Source of the DNA: Deltaproteobacteria bacterium
GTDB taxonomy: Bacteria > Desulfobacterota > DSM-4660 > Desulfatiglandales > Desulfatiglandaceae
DNA length: 8,981 nucleotides
Assembly (NCBI GenBank): GCA_019314425.1
Contig: JAFCZI010000074.1
Location: forward strand, 1 to 8,981
Direction of reading: 5' to 3'
Below are positions 1 through 6,359 of the stretch, in pieces. The translations under genes were made by a program, and so were the position numbers. The notes below the pieces were generated by a model. The model saw only the letters and a list, made by a program, of their open reading frames with translations, was not told the origin of the DNA and ran no database searches. Position 1 is the stretch's first letter, and each line of letters opens with the position of its first letter.

Positions 1-1739
1 ACCAGCAGTATCCCCTGGTCTTCATCCGGCAGATAGGCGGTGGGCATGCGCTGGAACAGATACCCCATTGCCGCTACGATCAGCAGAAACAGGAACAGAT
101 AGCGCAGTTTTTGGGCCAGAACGTGGCCCACCAGTTTGACATACAGGTCTCTGGCGCGAAAAAAGAAGCGGTCAAACCACCTGAAAAAAGGGCGCAGGAA
201 AAAAACCGCGCCGTCCGCCGGTTCATGCCCCGTCGCTATCGGTTTAAGGAGCGAGGCGCAGAGCACCGGGGTCAGGATCAGGGCCACGAGAACCGAAAGC
301 AGCATGGAAGCGATGATGGTCACGGAAAACTGGCGGTAGATGACCCCGGTGGAACCGGGAAAGAACGCCATGGGGCCGAAGACCGCTGAAAGCACGAGCC
401 CAATGCCGACCAGGGCGCTGGTGATCTGGTTCATGGACTTGGCGGTCGCTTCCCGGGGAGAAAGGCCCTCCTCGCTCATGATTCGTTCCACGTTTTCCAC
501 CACCACGATGGCGTCGTCCACCAGCAGGCCGATGGCCAGCACCATGGCGAACATGGTCAGCATATTGATGGAGAACCCGAAAAGCCCGAGGATTGCGAAG
601 GTCCCCAGCAGCACCACCGGCACGGCGATGGTCGGAATCAGGGTGGCCCGGAAGGTTCCCATAAAAAGATACATGATCACAAAGACCAGCAGGACCGCCT
701 CCAAAAGGGTTTTGACCACCTCTTCGATGGCTACCCGGGTAAAGAGGGTCGTGTCGTAGGGATAGATCACCTTCATGCCGGGGGGGAAATACCGGCTCAT
801 CTCTTCCAGTTTCTGCTTGACGGCCTTGGCTGTGTCCAGTGCATTGGCGCCGGCGGCCTGCCGGATGGCCATGGCGGCGGAGGGTTTGCCGTTGTGATCG
901 GAGATGATATCGTAACGCTCGGTCCCCAGTTCCGTTCGGCCGATGTCCTTAATGTGGACCATGGAGCCGTCGGGGTTGGTGCGGATGGGGATGGCGGCGA
1001 ACTCTTCCGGGGTTTGGAGCAGATGCTGGACGATGATGGCGGCATTCAGGCGCTGGCCTTCCACCGCCGGCGTCCCGCCGAACTGACCGGCGGAGACCTC
1101 CACGTTGTAGGCCCGCAGCGCCATGACAACCTCTTCCATGGTCAGGTGGTAATTGGTCAGCTTGTCCGGGTTGACCCAGACCCGCATGGCATACTGGGTC
1201 CCGAAATTTTCAACCTCGCCCACCCCCGGCACCCGGGAGAGGACCTTCTCCAAATTGGACTGGGCATAGTCCCGCAGGTCTTCGCCGTCCATGCTGCCGT
1301 CTTCCGAGATCAGCCCCACGATAATCAGATAGTTTCGGGTCGATTTACTGACCTTGACACCGGAGCGCTGAACAACGTCGGGGAGACTGGCCATGGCGAG
1401 CTGCAGTTTGTTCTGCACCTTGGACCAGGCAATATCCGGATCGGTTCCGGGAGCAAAGGTCAGTTCGATGCGGGACGCGCCGGATGAAGAACTGCTGCCG
1501 GAGAGATAGATCATATTGTCTAAACCGGTCATCTTCTGCTCGATGATTTGGGTCACGGTGTTTTCCACGGTCTCGGCTGAGGCCCCGGGATAAAAGGAGT
1601 CAATGGCGATGGAGGGCGGCGCGATGGGGGGGTACTGGGATATGGGCAGATTGTAGATGGCTAGGCCGCCGGTCGCCATCATAATGATGGCGATAACCCA
1701 GGCAAAAACCGGGCGGGCCAGAAAGAATTTTGAGAACAT
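1..1739 (-). CDS. RND (HAE1/AcrB-like) efflux permease, C-terminus cut off by window edge
   Basis: Inner-membrane proton-driven pump subunit that would pair with the fusion protein encoded just upstream. About 579 of the roughly 1,030 residues usual for the family are visible. The N-terminus MFSKFFLARPVFAWVIAIIM starts with TM1. Porter-domain hallmarks follow (GLDNMIYLSGSSSSSG, FGTQYAMRVWVNP, AGQFGGTPAVEGQRLNA, YPYDTT), then TM2-TM6. The TM4 motif GLLVDDAIVVVEN carries the proton-relay pair Asp408/Asp409, almost the same numbering as AcrB Asp407/408. The window ends in LPDEDQGILLV, at the start of the second periplasmic half. At the AcrB Phe136 pocket position this protein appears to have Tyr (STRNYLII), while the Phe178 equivalent is kept. 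The start ATG shares one base with the fusion-protein stop (TGATG) and has AAGGGAGG six bases upstream, so translation is probably coupled. Family assignment is very secure; the substrate cannot be read from the sequence. Confidence 0.97.
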   Translation of the reverse strand, partial: MFSKFFLARPVFAWVIAIIMMATGGLAIYNLPISQYPPIAPPSIAIDSFYPGASAETVENTVTQIIEQKMTGLDNMIYLSGSSSSSGASRIELTFAPGTDPDIAWSKVQNKLQLAMASLPDVVQRSGVKVSKSTRNYLIIVGLISEDGSMDGEDLRDYAQSNLEKVLSRVPGVGEVENFGTQYAMRVWVNPDKLTNYHLTMEEVVMALRAYNVEVSAGQFGGTPAVEGQRLNAAIIVQHLLQTPEEFAAIPIRTNPDGSMVHIKDIGRTELGTERYDIISDHNGKPSAAMAIRQAAGANALDTAKAVKQKLEEMSRYFPPGMKVIYPYDTTLFTRVAIEEVVKTLLEAVLLVFVIMYLFMGTFRATLIPTIAVPVVLLGTFAILGLFGFSINMLTMFAMVLAIGLLVDDAIVVVENVERIMSEEGLSPREATAKSMNQITSALVGIGLVLSAVFGPMAFFPGSTGVIYRQFSVTIIASMLLSVLVALILTPVLCASLLKPIATGHEPADGAVFFLRPFFRWFDRFFFRARDLYVKLVGHVLAQKLRYLFLFLLIVAAMGYLFQRMPTAYLPDEDQGILL

Positions 1740-3079
1740 CACGCGCCTCCCTTATTTCGTTTTTGAGGCGGTGCATCCGGACCGGCCGCAGGCCCATGGT
1801 TGTCTGGCGGCTCTTTAAAGGGGGACGCCTTCACCGTCGTGCCGGGCCGCAACATCATCAGCCCCTCGACGATGACCCGGTCGCCGGGCGCAAGACCCGC
1901 CGAGACGAGCCACTTGTCGCCCATGGCACGGTCAAGCGTGAGCGGGCGGAAAATGGCCTTGCTTTCATCGTCCACGATCAACGCAAAGGGGCTCCCCTTT
2001 TGGTCACGGGAAACGCCCTGCTGAAGGACAAGAATGGCCTGTTCATCGAAGCCTTCTTTAATCACCGCCCTAACGAACATCCCCGGCAGAAGCATGCCTT
2101 CCGGATTGGGAAAGACAACCCTCAAGATCACGGAACCGGTCGTCGGATCCACCGTGACGTCACTGAATTGCAGTGTCCCTTCCAGGGGGTAGGCCGTGCC
2201 GTCTCCCATCAGGAGTTTTACCTTGCTCTGATTCTTTCCCTTCTGATTGAGATGGCCCTCTGCCAGGCGGCGTTTCATGCGCAGCAGTTCGGTGGTGGAT
2301 TGGGGCACATCCACGTAAACGGGGTCGAGCTGTTGGATGGTGGCAAGAGGAATGGGCTGATAGGCCGTCACGATGGCGCCTTCCGTCACATTGGATCTGC
2401 CGATGCGTCCCGTGACGGGTGCGGTGACGCGACAGTATCCCAGATTGATCCGGGCCATCTCCACCGCCGCTTCCGCCTGATGGATGGTTGCTTCAGCTAC
2501 AGCCACCGCCTCTCGGTCGATTTCCAGTTGCGCTTCGGCGGCCCGCAGCGCAGCCTCGGCTACATCGGCGTCGGTTACGGCCTGATCCCGCCGGCTGGTT
2601 GAAACGACTTTATCCTTGAACCCGTCCTCGAATCGCCGGCGGTTTGTCCGGGCAAGTTTCATGGTGGCCTCCACCTGCGCTACGCGGGCGATACCCGCTT
2701 TCAGCGCGGCCCGTGTCTGGTCGGAGGACTCCTTCATAACAGCGAGGTTCGCCGTTGCATGGTCGAGCGCCGCCTGAAAGGGGGCCAGGTCGATTTGATA
2801 GAGCGCCTGGCCTGCCTTGACATCAGCCCCTTCCGTAAACAGACGTTTTTGTACCAGACCGCTGACCTGGGGCCGGATCTCGGCGACACGGAAGGCGGCG
2901 GTGCGACCGGGCAGCTCAGTGGTCAGCATGACTTTTTGGGATCGGACCGTCACCGTGGTCACTTCCGGAACAGGGGGCGGCGGGGTTTTCGTCGACCGGT
3001 CGCAACTCATCATTAAAAGGCTGGTTAGCGAGGCTGCCGCCAGCAGTGCAATTGAAGCGGTTTGGTTGAAAGATCGCAT
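1739..3079 (-). CDS. AcrA-like periplasmic membrane fusion protein (lipoprotein) of an RND efflux pump
   Basis: Adaptor linking the RND permease to an outer-membrane channel; 446 aa. Residues 1-25 form a signal peptide ending LLMMSC, with Cys26 as the likely lipidated residue. The -3/-2 positions are both Met, a non-standard lipobox. Asp at +2 matches AcrA (Cys-Asp) and, by enterobacterial rules, favours inner-membrane retention. The first lipoyl half-motif lies at about 63-98 (FRVAEIRPQVSGLVQ), an alpha-helical coiled-coil hairpin at about 101-210, and the second lipoyl half at about 211-245 (INLGYCRVTAPVTGRIG). The beta-barrel and membrane-proximal domains follow (VDPTTGSVILRVVFPNPEG, LLPGMFVRAVI). 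The tail after about 420 is Pro/Gly-rich and probably disordered. The hairpin looks longer than AcrA's. The RBS GGAGAA lies just upstream of the ATG. It is second in the operon, 45 bp after tetR, with no obvious promoter of its own. Family call is secure. Confidence 0.96.
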   Translation of the reverse strand: MRSFNQTASIALLAAASLTSLLMMSCDRSTKTPPPPVPEVTTVTVRSQKVMLTTELPGRTAAFRVAEIRPQVSGLVQKRLFTEGADVKAGQALYQIDLAPFQAALDHATANLAVMKESSDQTRAALKAGIARVAQVEATMKLARTNRRRFEDGFKDKVVSTSRRDQAVTDADVAEAALRAAEAQLEIDREAVAVAEATIHQAEAAVEMARINLGYCRVTAPVTGRIGRSNVTEGAIVTAYQPIPLATIQQLDPVYVDVPQSTTELLRMKRRLAEGHLNQKGKNQSKVKLLMGDGTAYPLEGTLQFSDVTVDPTTGSVILRVVFPNPEGMLLPGMFVRAVIKEGFDEQAILVLQQGVSRDQKGSPFALIVDDESKAIFRPLTLDRAMGDKWLVSAGLAPGDRVIVEGLMMLRPGTTVKASPFKEPPDNHGPAAGPDAPPQKRNKGGA

Positions 3080-3124
3080 GGATGTTTTCTCCGTATCTTT
3101 AGTGCCTTATCTCCTGGTTTTCTG

Positions 3125-3766
3125 TCATGAAAAAACAAGAAGCGCATTGGCTGAAAAACTTAAAACTGCGGCTTTGCCGCCTTTTTTTTCGGTGAATCCG
3201 CTCAACGCCCTGACACTGAAATCAATGATATGATGCGTCAAGTCAGGGACTTCTATGGGCCCCAGTATCTGCAAACGGCTCACGCCGGTCAGCATTCCCC
3301 ACAGAAGGAGCGCAGTTTCTCTGGTGGGAACCCCCCGGATGCTCCCATCTTTTTTACCCCGGTCGATGCATTCCTCCCACAGGTGTGTTACGCGATCGGC
3401 CCCATCTTTTGTGAGCTTGGAAAGCGTTTCGCCTCCCCGGGGTACGGAAAAAGGGAAATCGCGAATCAGCACCGCCAATGCCTCCGAATTGTCTCTGCTG
3501 AACTGGAAATGAAAACGGATGGATGCCTTGATGGCGTCAAGCCCGGTCGCGCAATGATCCATTCGGTCTCGGGACTCGGAAAGGTAGGATTCCGTCATTT
3601 CATTCAGAAGGTTGGACAAAATGCCTTCCTTGGTCCGAAAATAATGAAAAATCAAACCCTCGGCCACTCCGGCCTCTTTTGCAATGGCGGAGGTTGGTGT
3701 GGCGGAAAAACCCCTTTTCGCAAAAAGCTGTGTCGCCGCCAACAAAATGGCTTCTTTTCGGCTCAT
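3125..3766 (-). CDS. TetR/AcrR-family transcriptional repressor of the adjacent efflux operon
   Basis: 213-aa DNA-binding repressor. The N-terminal TetR helix-turn-helix spans about residues 3-50 (SRKEAILLAATQLFAKRGF, then AIAKEAGVAEGLIFHYF and RTKEGIL). The remainder is a variable helical ligand-binding domain. I chose the ATG at 3766: AAGGGG lies nine bases upstream, and the in-frame GTG at 3799 sits inside the operator, at or upstream of the predicted transcription start, with no ribosome site. It is first in a three-gene unit with the fusion protein and RND pump, so it most likely represses itself and the pump, with relief by a pump substrate (inference from AcrR/TtgR-type systems). The last 20 or so residues (GGKAAVLSFSANALLVFS) follow an A8 homopolymer and look atypical. 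Loss of one A would end the protein at 201 aa with EKKAAKPQF. Confidence 0.93.
   Translation of the reverse strand: MSRKEAILLAATQLFAKRGFSATPTSAIAKEAGVAEGLIFHYFRTKEGILSNLLNEMTESYLSESRDRMDHCATGLDAIKASIRFHFQFSRDNSEALAVLIRDFPFSVPRGGETLSKLTKDGADRVTHLWEECIDRGKKDGSIRGVPTRETALLLWGMLTGVSRLQILGPIEVPDLTHHIIDFSVRALSGFTEKKGGKAAVLSFSANALLVFS
3168..3189 (+). terminator. GC hairpin plus T8 run inside the 3' end of tetR (terminator-like)
   Basis: On the plus strand GCGGC-TTT-GCCGC is followed by C and eight T, a textbook intrinsic-terminator shape that could stop antisense transcripts entering tetR. On the minus (coding) strand the same hairpin is followed by AGTTTTAAGTTTTT, so it could also attenuate tetR transcripts before the fusion-protein gene. 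The stem is only 5 bp with a 3-nt loop. Function is unproven. Confidence 0.4.
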
Positions 3767-3775
3767 CGAGTAGTG

Positions 3776-3781
3776 CCCCTT
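3776..3781 (-). promoter_or_regulatory. Ribosome binding site deciding the tetR start
   Basis: AAGGGG on the minus strand lies nine bases before the ATG at 3766. No comparable site precedes the longer in-frame GTG start at 3799, so this supports the 213-aa product. Confidence 0.7.
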
Positions 3782-3785
3782 ATTT

Positions 3786-3805
3786 GATTGAGTACTCACT
3801 CAATC
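3786..3805. promoter_or_regulatory. Probable TetR-family operator
   Basis: GATTGAGTACTCACTCAATC is an inverted repeat with two perfect 8-bp arms around a 4-bp centre. It contains the perfect 10-bp palindrome TGAGTACTCA. Size and symmetry fit TetR-family operators. It overlaps the -10 element and the predicted transcription start of tetR, where bound repressor would block RNA polymerase. That makes autoregulation of tetR-mfp-rnd the simplest reading. Confidence 0.85.
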
Positions 3806-3830
3806 TAGTGCGATGGTGAAAGCGTGTCAA
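3802..3830 (-). promoter_or_regulatory. Sigma-70 promoter of the tetR-mfp-rnd operon
   Basis: On the minus strand a perfect -35 TTGACA (3830-3825) is followed by a 17-bp spacer and -10 TAGATT (3807-3802; four of six match consensus). The transcription start would fall near 3795, in the middle of the operator. This leaves a leader of about 28 nt before the ATG at 3766. Confidence 0.8.
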
Positions 3831-3835
3831 CAATT

Positions 3836-4008
3836 TTATTGCACGGGTTTATGGGACTTTAACCGTTGCACTCCGGGTCATCGATCCCGTCCAATCCCCG
3901 GCGTCCCCTTTACAACCTGAAAAAAATCCTGACACACCCATTTGAAATTCTTTATTGCCCCAAAGGTTTCCATTTTCGATAATGCTAATAACTACAGATG
4001 GTTATTGC
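3836..4008 (+). repeat. Three TTATTGC heptamers in the divergent intergenic region
   Basis: Identical TTATTGC occurs at 3836-3842, 3952-3958 and 4002-4008, always on the plus strand. A related inverted copy, TTATTAGC, is read on the minus strand at 3991-3984. A fixed 7-mer is not expected three times in about 320 bp by chance, so these may be binding sites for a regulator of the rightward operon. They match no motif I can name. Confidence 0.35.
3984..4008. promoter_or_regulatory. Inverted repeat upstream of the sensor-kinase promoter
   Basis: AATAAC (3987-3992) and GTTATT (4001-4006) are perfect 6-bp arms around 8 nt. With a one-base bulge the arms extend to GC(T)AATAAC and GTTATTGC. The centre lies about 60 bp upstream of the transcription start predicted from the sigma-54 element. 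It could be an activator or repressor site; no protein is assigned. Confidence 0.35.
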
Positions 4009-4029
4009 GTGTCAGCCCGGGTTTCCTTT

Positions 4030-4046
4030 CTGGCATGGACTTTGCT
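4030..4046 (+). promoter_or_regulatory. Sigma-54 (RpoN, -24/-12) promoter for the sensor-kinase operon
   Basis: CTGGCATGGACTTTGCT matches the consensus yTGGCACGrNNNTTGCw at every defined base except one (T for C), with the required ten bases between GG and GC. Transcription would start near 4057, leaving a leader of about 68 nt. Initiation would need an AAA+ enhancer-binding protein, which is not encoded in this window. A weaker sigma-70-like pair (TTGCCC 3955-3960, 17 bp, GATAAT 3978-3983) lies further upstream as an alternative. Confidence 0.65.
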
Positions 4047-4124
4047 CAATAACACATCAGGCAAGCCGACTCCGCCAAAGCAGCGAATGCTACGACGGCT
4101 GAATCGGAGGGGAGTGCATACGTT

Positions 4125-5816
4125 ATGGAAAGGACATCATACGCAAATTTAAGACGGGGCATTCTGGTCAGTATGATCCTGGTTCCTCTGACGACCTTCA
4201 TCCTTATCCTGGGAATCGGATACTATTATTTTACAACCTCCCTTGAATCCAGCACCATCGCCACCATAAAGCGGATCGTCGAGGATCATCGGCATATGAT
4301 CGATTCGTTTCTCACCAACCGAAAAGCGAATCTTGAATTCGTTCTTGATTCTTATCCTTCTGAAGCGCTTGCCGACCCTGAGGAACTTCTTAAGATCCTG
4401 AATAATTTACAGAAAGAATCGAGCACATTCGTTGATCTCGGGCTGTTCGATCAGGAAGGTATCCACGTAAATTATCAGGGACCCTACAAATTGGTCGGGA
4501 AAGATTATGCCGAGGCCCCCTGGTTCAAGGAGGTCCTGAAAAAGGGCCACTATATCAGCGATATTTTCCTGGGTCATCGGCGTATCCCCCATTTTATCAT
4601 AGCCCTCAAGCGGGAGGCGGCAGGCAAGACCTGGGTCCTTCGCTCTACAATTGATACCTATATGTTTAACGACCTCGTAAAAAAGATTCGCATCGGCAAG
4701 ACCGGTGAAGCGTATCTCCTGAATGCGGACGGCATATTCCAGACAGAGCGCCGTTCCGGCGGAAACCTGATGGATAAAGCCCCCGAGCTTATGGAAATGC
4801 CGCCACCCCACACCGGTATCAAAACATTTATTGAAAAGGGTCCAAAGGGAGATGAATATCTGTGCGCCACAACGTGGCTAAGGGACAAGAACTGGCTGCT
4901 CGTTGTCAGACAGGAAAAGTCCGACGCGTTCAGATTCCTCCGGGCGGCTGCATGCCTCATTGTTTTTGTTACCTTTTTGGGTGGCGGTGCCATTGTCGGG
5001 ATTGCATTTCTCCTTACCGGCCGCATCGTGAGACGGATGGAACGGCTGGATGCTGAAAGAGAACAGTTGGGTGGCCAGCTAATCCGGGCCAGCCGATTGG
5101 CTGAACTGGGTGAAATGGCCACAGGCTTTGCCCATGAAATCAACAACCCTCTCCAGGTGATGAAAAGCGAGCATGCGCTGATCGATTCCATTGTTTCAGA
5201 GTTGAAGGAGAAGGGCGATTTGCCGCCATCGGAATCCCTGTTGGAACTGGAAGATTCCATGGCGCAGATTGATCTCCAGATCAGCCGTTGTGGGGCCATC
5301 ACACAGTCCATCCTCAAGTTCGGCAGGCAGAGCGAACCTGTGGTTGAGAACATCGTGCTTCAGGAATACATCCCTGAAATAACCGGCATGGTGGAAAAAA
5401 AGGCGTCCGTCCAGGGGATTGCGCTGACACAGGAGGTTTCAGAAGATACCCCGCCGGTTCACGGGGATCGCGGGCAACTTCAGCAGGTCCTGCTCAATCT
5501 CTATAACAACGCCATTGATGCGATTACGGCAAGGCATGGCGCTAAAGGAGGAGAACTGCTTGTAGGCGCCGGGGAGAAAGAAGATGGAAGGGTTGAAATT
5601 TTTGTCAGGGATAATGGGAGCGGGATCAGTCCTGAAGACCGGAAGAAGATCTTCAGTCCGTTTTTTACCACCAAGCCGGTGGGTAAAGGGACGGGATTGG
5701 GCCTCTCCGTGTGTTACGGCATCGTAAGCAAGATGGGTGGCATTATGGAGGTCGACAGTGAACAAGGGGTTGGCACGACGTTTTATGTGACTTTGCCGGG
5801 ATCAAAACAGGCTTGA
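4125..5816 (+). CDS. dCache-domain sensor histidine kinase (NtrB/DctB-like)
   Basis: 563-aa membrane sensor kinase. TM1 lies at about 13-36 and a periplasmic double-Cache sensor at about 38-265, with typical segments [30 protein letters not shown] and [16 protein letters not shown]2 lies at about 274-298, followed by a short charged helical linker without a clear HAMP domain. The H-box [17 protein letters not shown] carries phospho-acceptor His337. The ATPase has the N-box [10 protein letters not shown] (Asn462), G1 DNGSGI (Asp496) and G2 GKGTGLGLS (from about 520), so the protein looks catalytically intact. The RBS GGAGGGGAG ends ten bases before the ATG. The dCache lacks the Arg of the usual amino-acid-binding motif, so the ligand is unknown; a carboxylate or anion would suit the downstream permease (inference). 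The likely phosphorylation targets are the two adjacent REC proteins. Confidence 0.96.
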   Translation: MERTSYANLRRGILVSMILVPLTTFILILGIGYYYFTTSLESSTIATIKRIVEDHRHMIDSFLTNRKANLEFVLDSYPSEALADPEELLKILNNLQKESSTFVDLGLFDQEGIHVNYQGPYKLVGKDYAEAPWFKEVLKKGHYISDIFLGHRRIPHFIIALKREAAGKTWVLRSTIDTYMFNDLVKKIRIGKTGEAYLLNADGIFQTERRSGGNLMDKAPELMEMPPPHTGIKTFIEKGPKGDEYLCATTWLRDKNWLLVVRQEKSDAFRFLRAAACLIVFVTFLGGGAIVGIAFLLTGRIVRRMERLDAEREQLGGQLIRASRLAELGEMATGFAHEINNPLQVMKSEHALIDSIVSELKEKGDLPPSESLLELEDSMAQIDLQISRCGAITQSILKFGRQSEPVVENIVLQEYIPEITGMVEKKASVQGIALTQEVSEDTPPVHGDRGQLQQVLLNLYNNAIDAITARHGAKGGELLVGAGEKEDGRVEIFVRDNGSGISPEDRKKIFSPFFTTKPVGKGTGLGLSVCYGIVSKMGGIMEVDSEQGVGTTFYVTLPGSKQA

Positions 5817-5877
5817 CCTATTAGCTGTCCAATCGATCGGCTGACCTCTCAGTTATTAAACTGTTTGATTAGAATTC

Positions 5878-5884
5878 AGGAGGA
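5878..5884 (+). promoter_or_regulatory. Ribosome binding site deciding the start of the first response regulator
   Basis: AGGAGGA ends seven bases before the ATG at 5892. The in-frame TTG at 5865 has no such site and would place this Shine-Dalgarno inside the coding region. Confidence 0.8.
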
Positions 5885-5891
5885 ACAATTA

Positions 5892-6359
5892 ATGGAACAA
5901 ATGGAACAAATGAAGCTGATGCTGGTGGATGATGAGGAAAGATTTCTTTCTACGACCCAAAAACTGCTTTCGAGAAAGGGTTATGACGTTCTGACCGCAA
6001 GCAGTGGCGCTGAGGCCTTGGATATATTGAGGACCCACAATGTCCATGTGGTGATCCTGGATGTGAAAATGCCGGGGATGGATGGCATTGAAACCCTGAA
6101 GGCGATCAAGCGGACTTATCCGTTGGTGGAGGTCATTATGTTGACCGGCCACGGCACCATTGATTCCGCAGTTGAAGGCTTGAAATCCGGTGCGACGGAT
6201 TACCTGACCAAACCTACCGATGTTCAGGATCTTATCGAAAAGGCGGAGGAGGCATTTAGTAAAAGGCAGGTGATGGAGGACAAAATACGCGTGGCTCATA
6301 GCCGCGCCATCGGCAAGTCTGCGCGGGAGATATTAAGGGAGACCGGGGGAAAAGAATAA
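5892..6359 (+). CDS. Single-domain (CheY-like) response regulator
   Basis: 155-aa receiver protein. The acidic pair Asp13/Asp14, phospho-acceptor Asp57 (VVILDVKMPGMDG), Thr85 (MLTGHG) and Lys107 (YLTKP) are all present, so it should be phosphorylatable. The REC resembles those of NtrC-type activators (MLTGHGTIDSAVEGLKSGA), but no AAA+ or helix-turn-helix domain follows. After about residue 122 there is only a short charged helical tail ending GKSAREILRETGGKE. It starts 75 bp after the kinase and overlaps the next gene by one base (TAATG). It may be a phosphate shuttle or sink, or act by protein-protein contact. Its REC is clearly similar to that of the next gene, suggesting tandem duplication. 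Confidence 0.95.
   Translation: MEQMEQMKLMLVDDEERFLSTTQKLLSRKGYDVLTASSGAEALDILRTHNVHVVILDVKMPGMDGIETLKAIKRTYPLVEVIMLTGHGTIDSAVEGLKSGATDYLTKPTDVQDLIEKAEEAFSKRQVMEDKIRVAHSRAIGKSAREILRETGGKE

Noticed and set aside
1730..2602. Long plus-strand open frame (290 codons) opposite the membrane fusion protein gene
   Set aside because: It is antisense to a clear AcrA-family gene, has no recognisable domain and composition typical of a GC-rich shadow frame.
3767..3799. N-terminal extension of TetR from the GTG at 3799
   Set aside because: It lies inside the operator, at or before the predicted transcription start, and has no Shine-Dalgarno; the ATG at 3766 does.
4064..4100. AGCCG / CGGCT inverted repeat in the kinase leader, considered as a riboswitch-like stem
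   Set aside because: Only 5-bp arms separated by 27 nt and no recognisable conserved aptamer; likely chance.
3955..4152. Short plus-strand open frame starting TTG in the intergenic region
   Set aside because: No ribosome site, rare start codon, and it would span the sigma-54 element and run into the kinase start; better explained as non-coding.
4658..5353. 231-codon minus-strand open frame opposite the sensor kinase
   Set aside because: The plus strand encodes an intact histidine kinase here; the antisense product is low-complexity and unlike any family.
5850..5863. CAGTT-ATTA-AACTG hairpin between kinase and first regulator, considered as terminator
   Set aside because: Only a 5-bp AT-rich stem and no T-run; operon read-through is more likely.
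5865..5891. N-terminal extension of the first response regulator from TTG
   Set aside because: The strong AGGAGGA site sits within this stretch, correctly spaced for the ATG at 5892.
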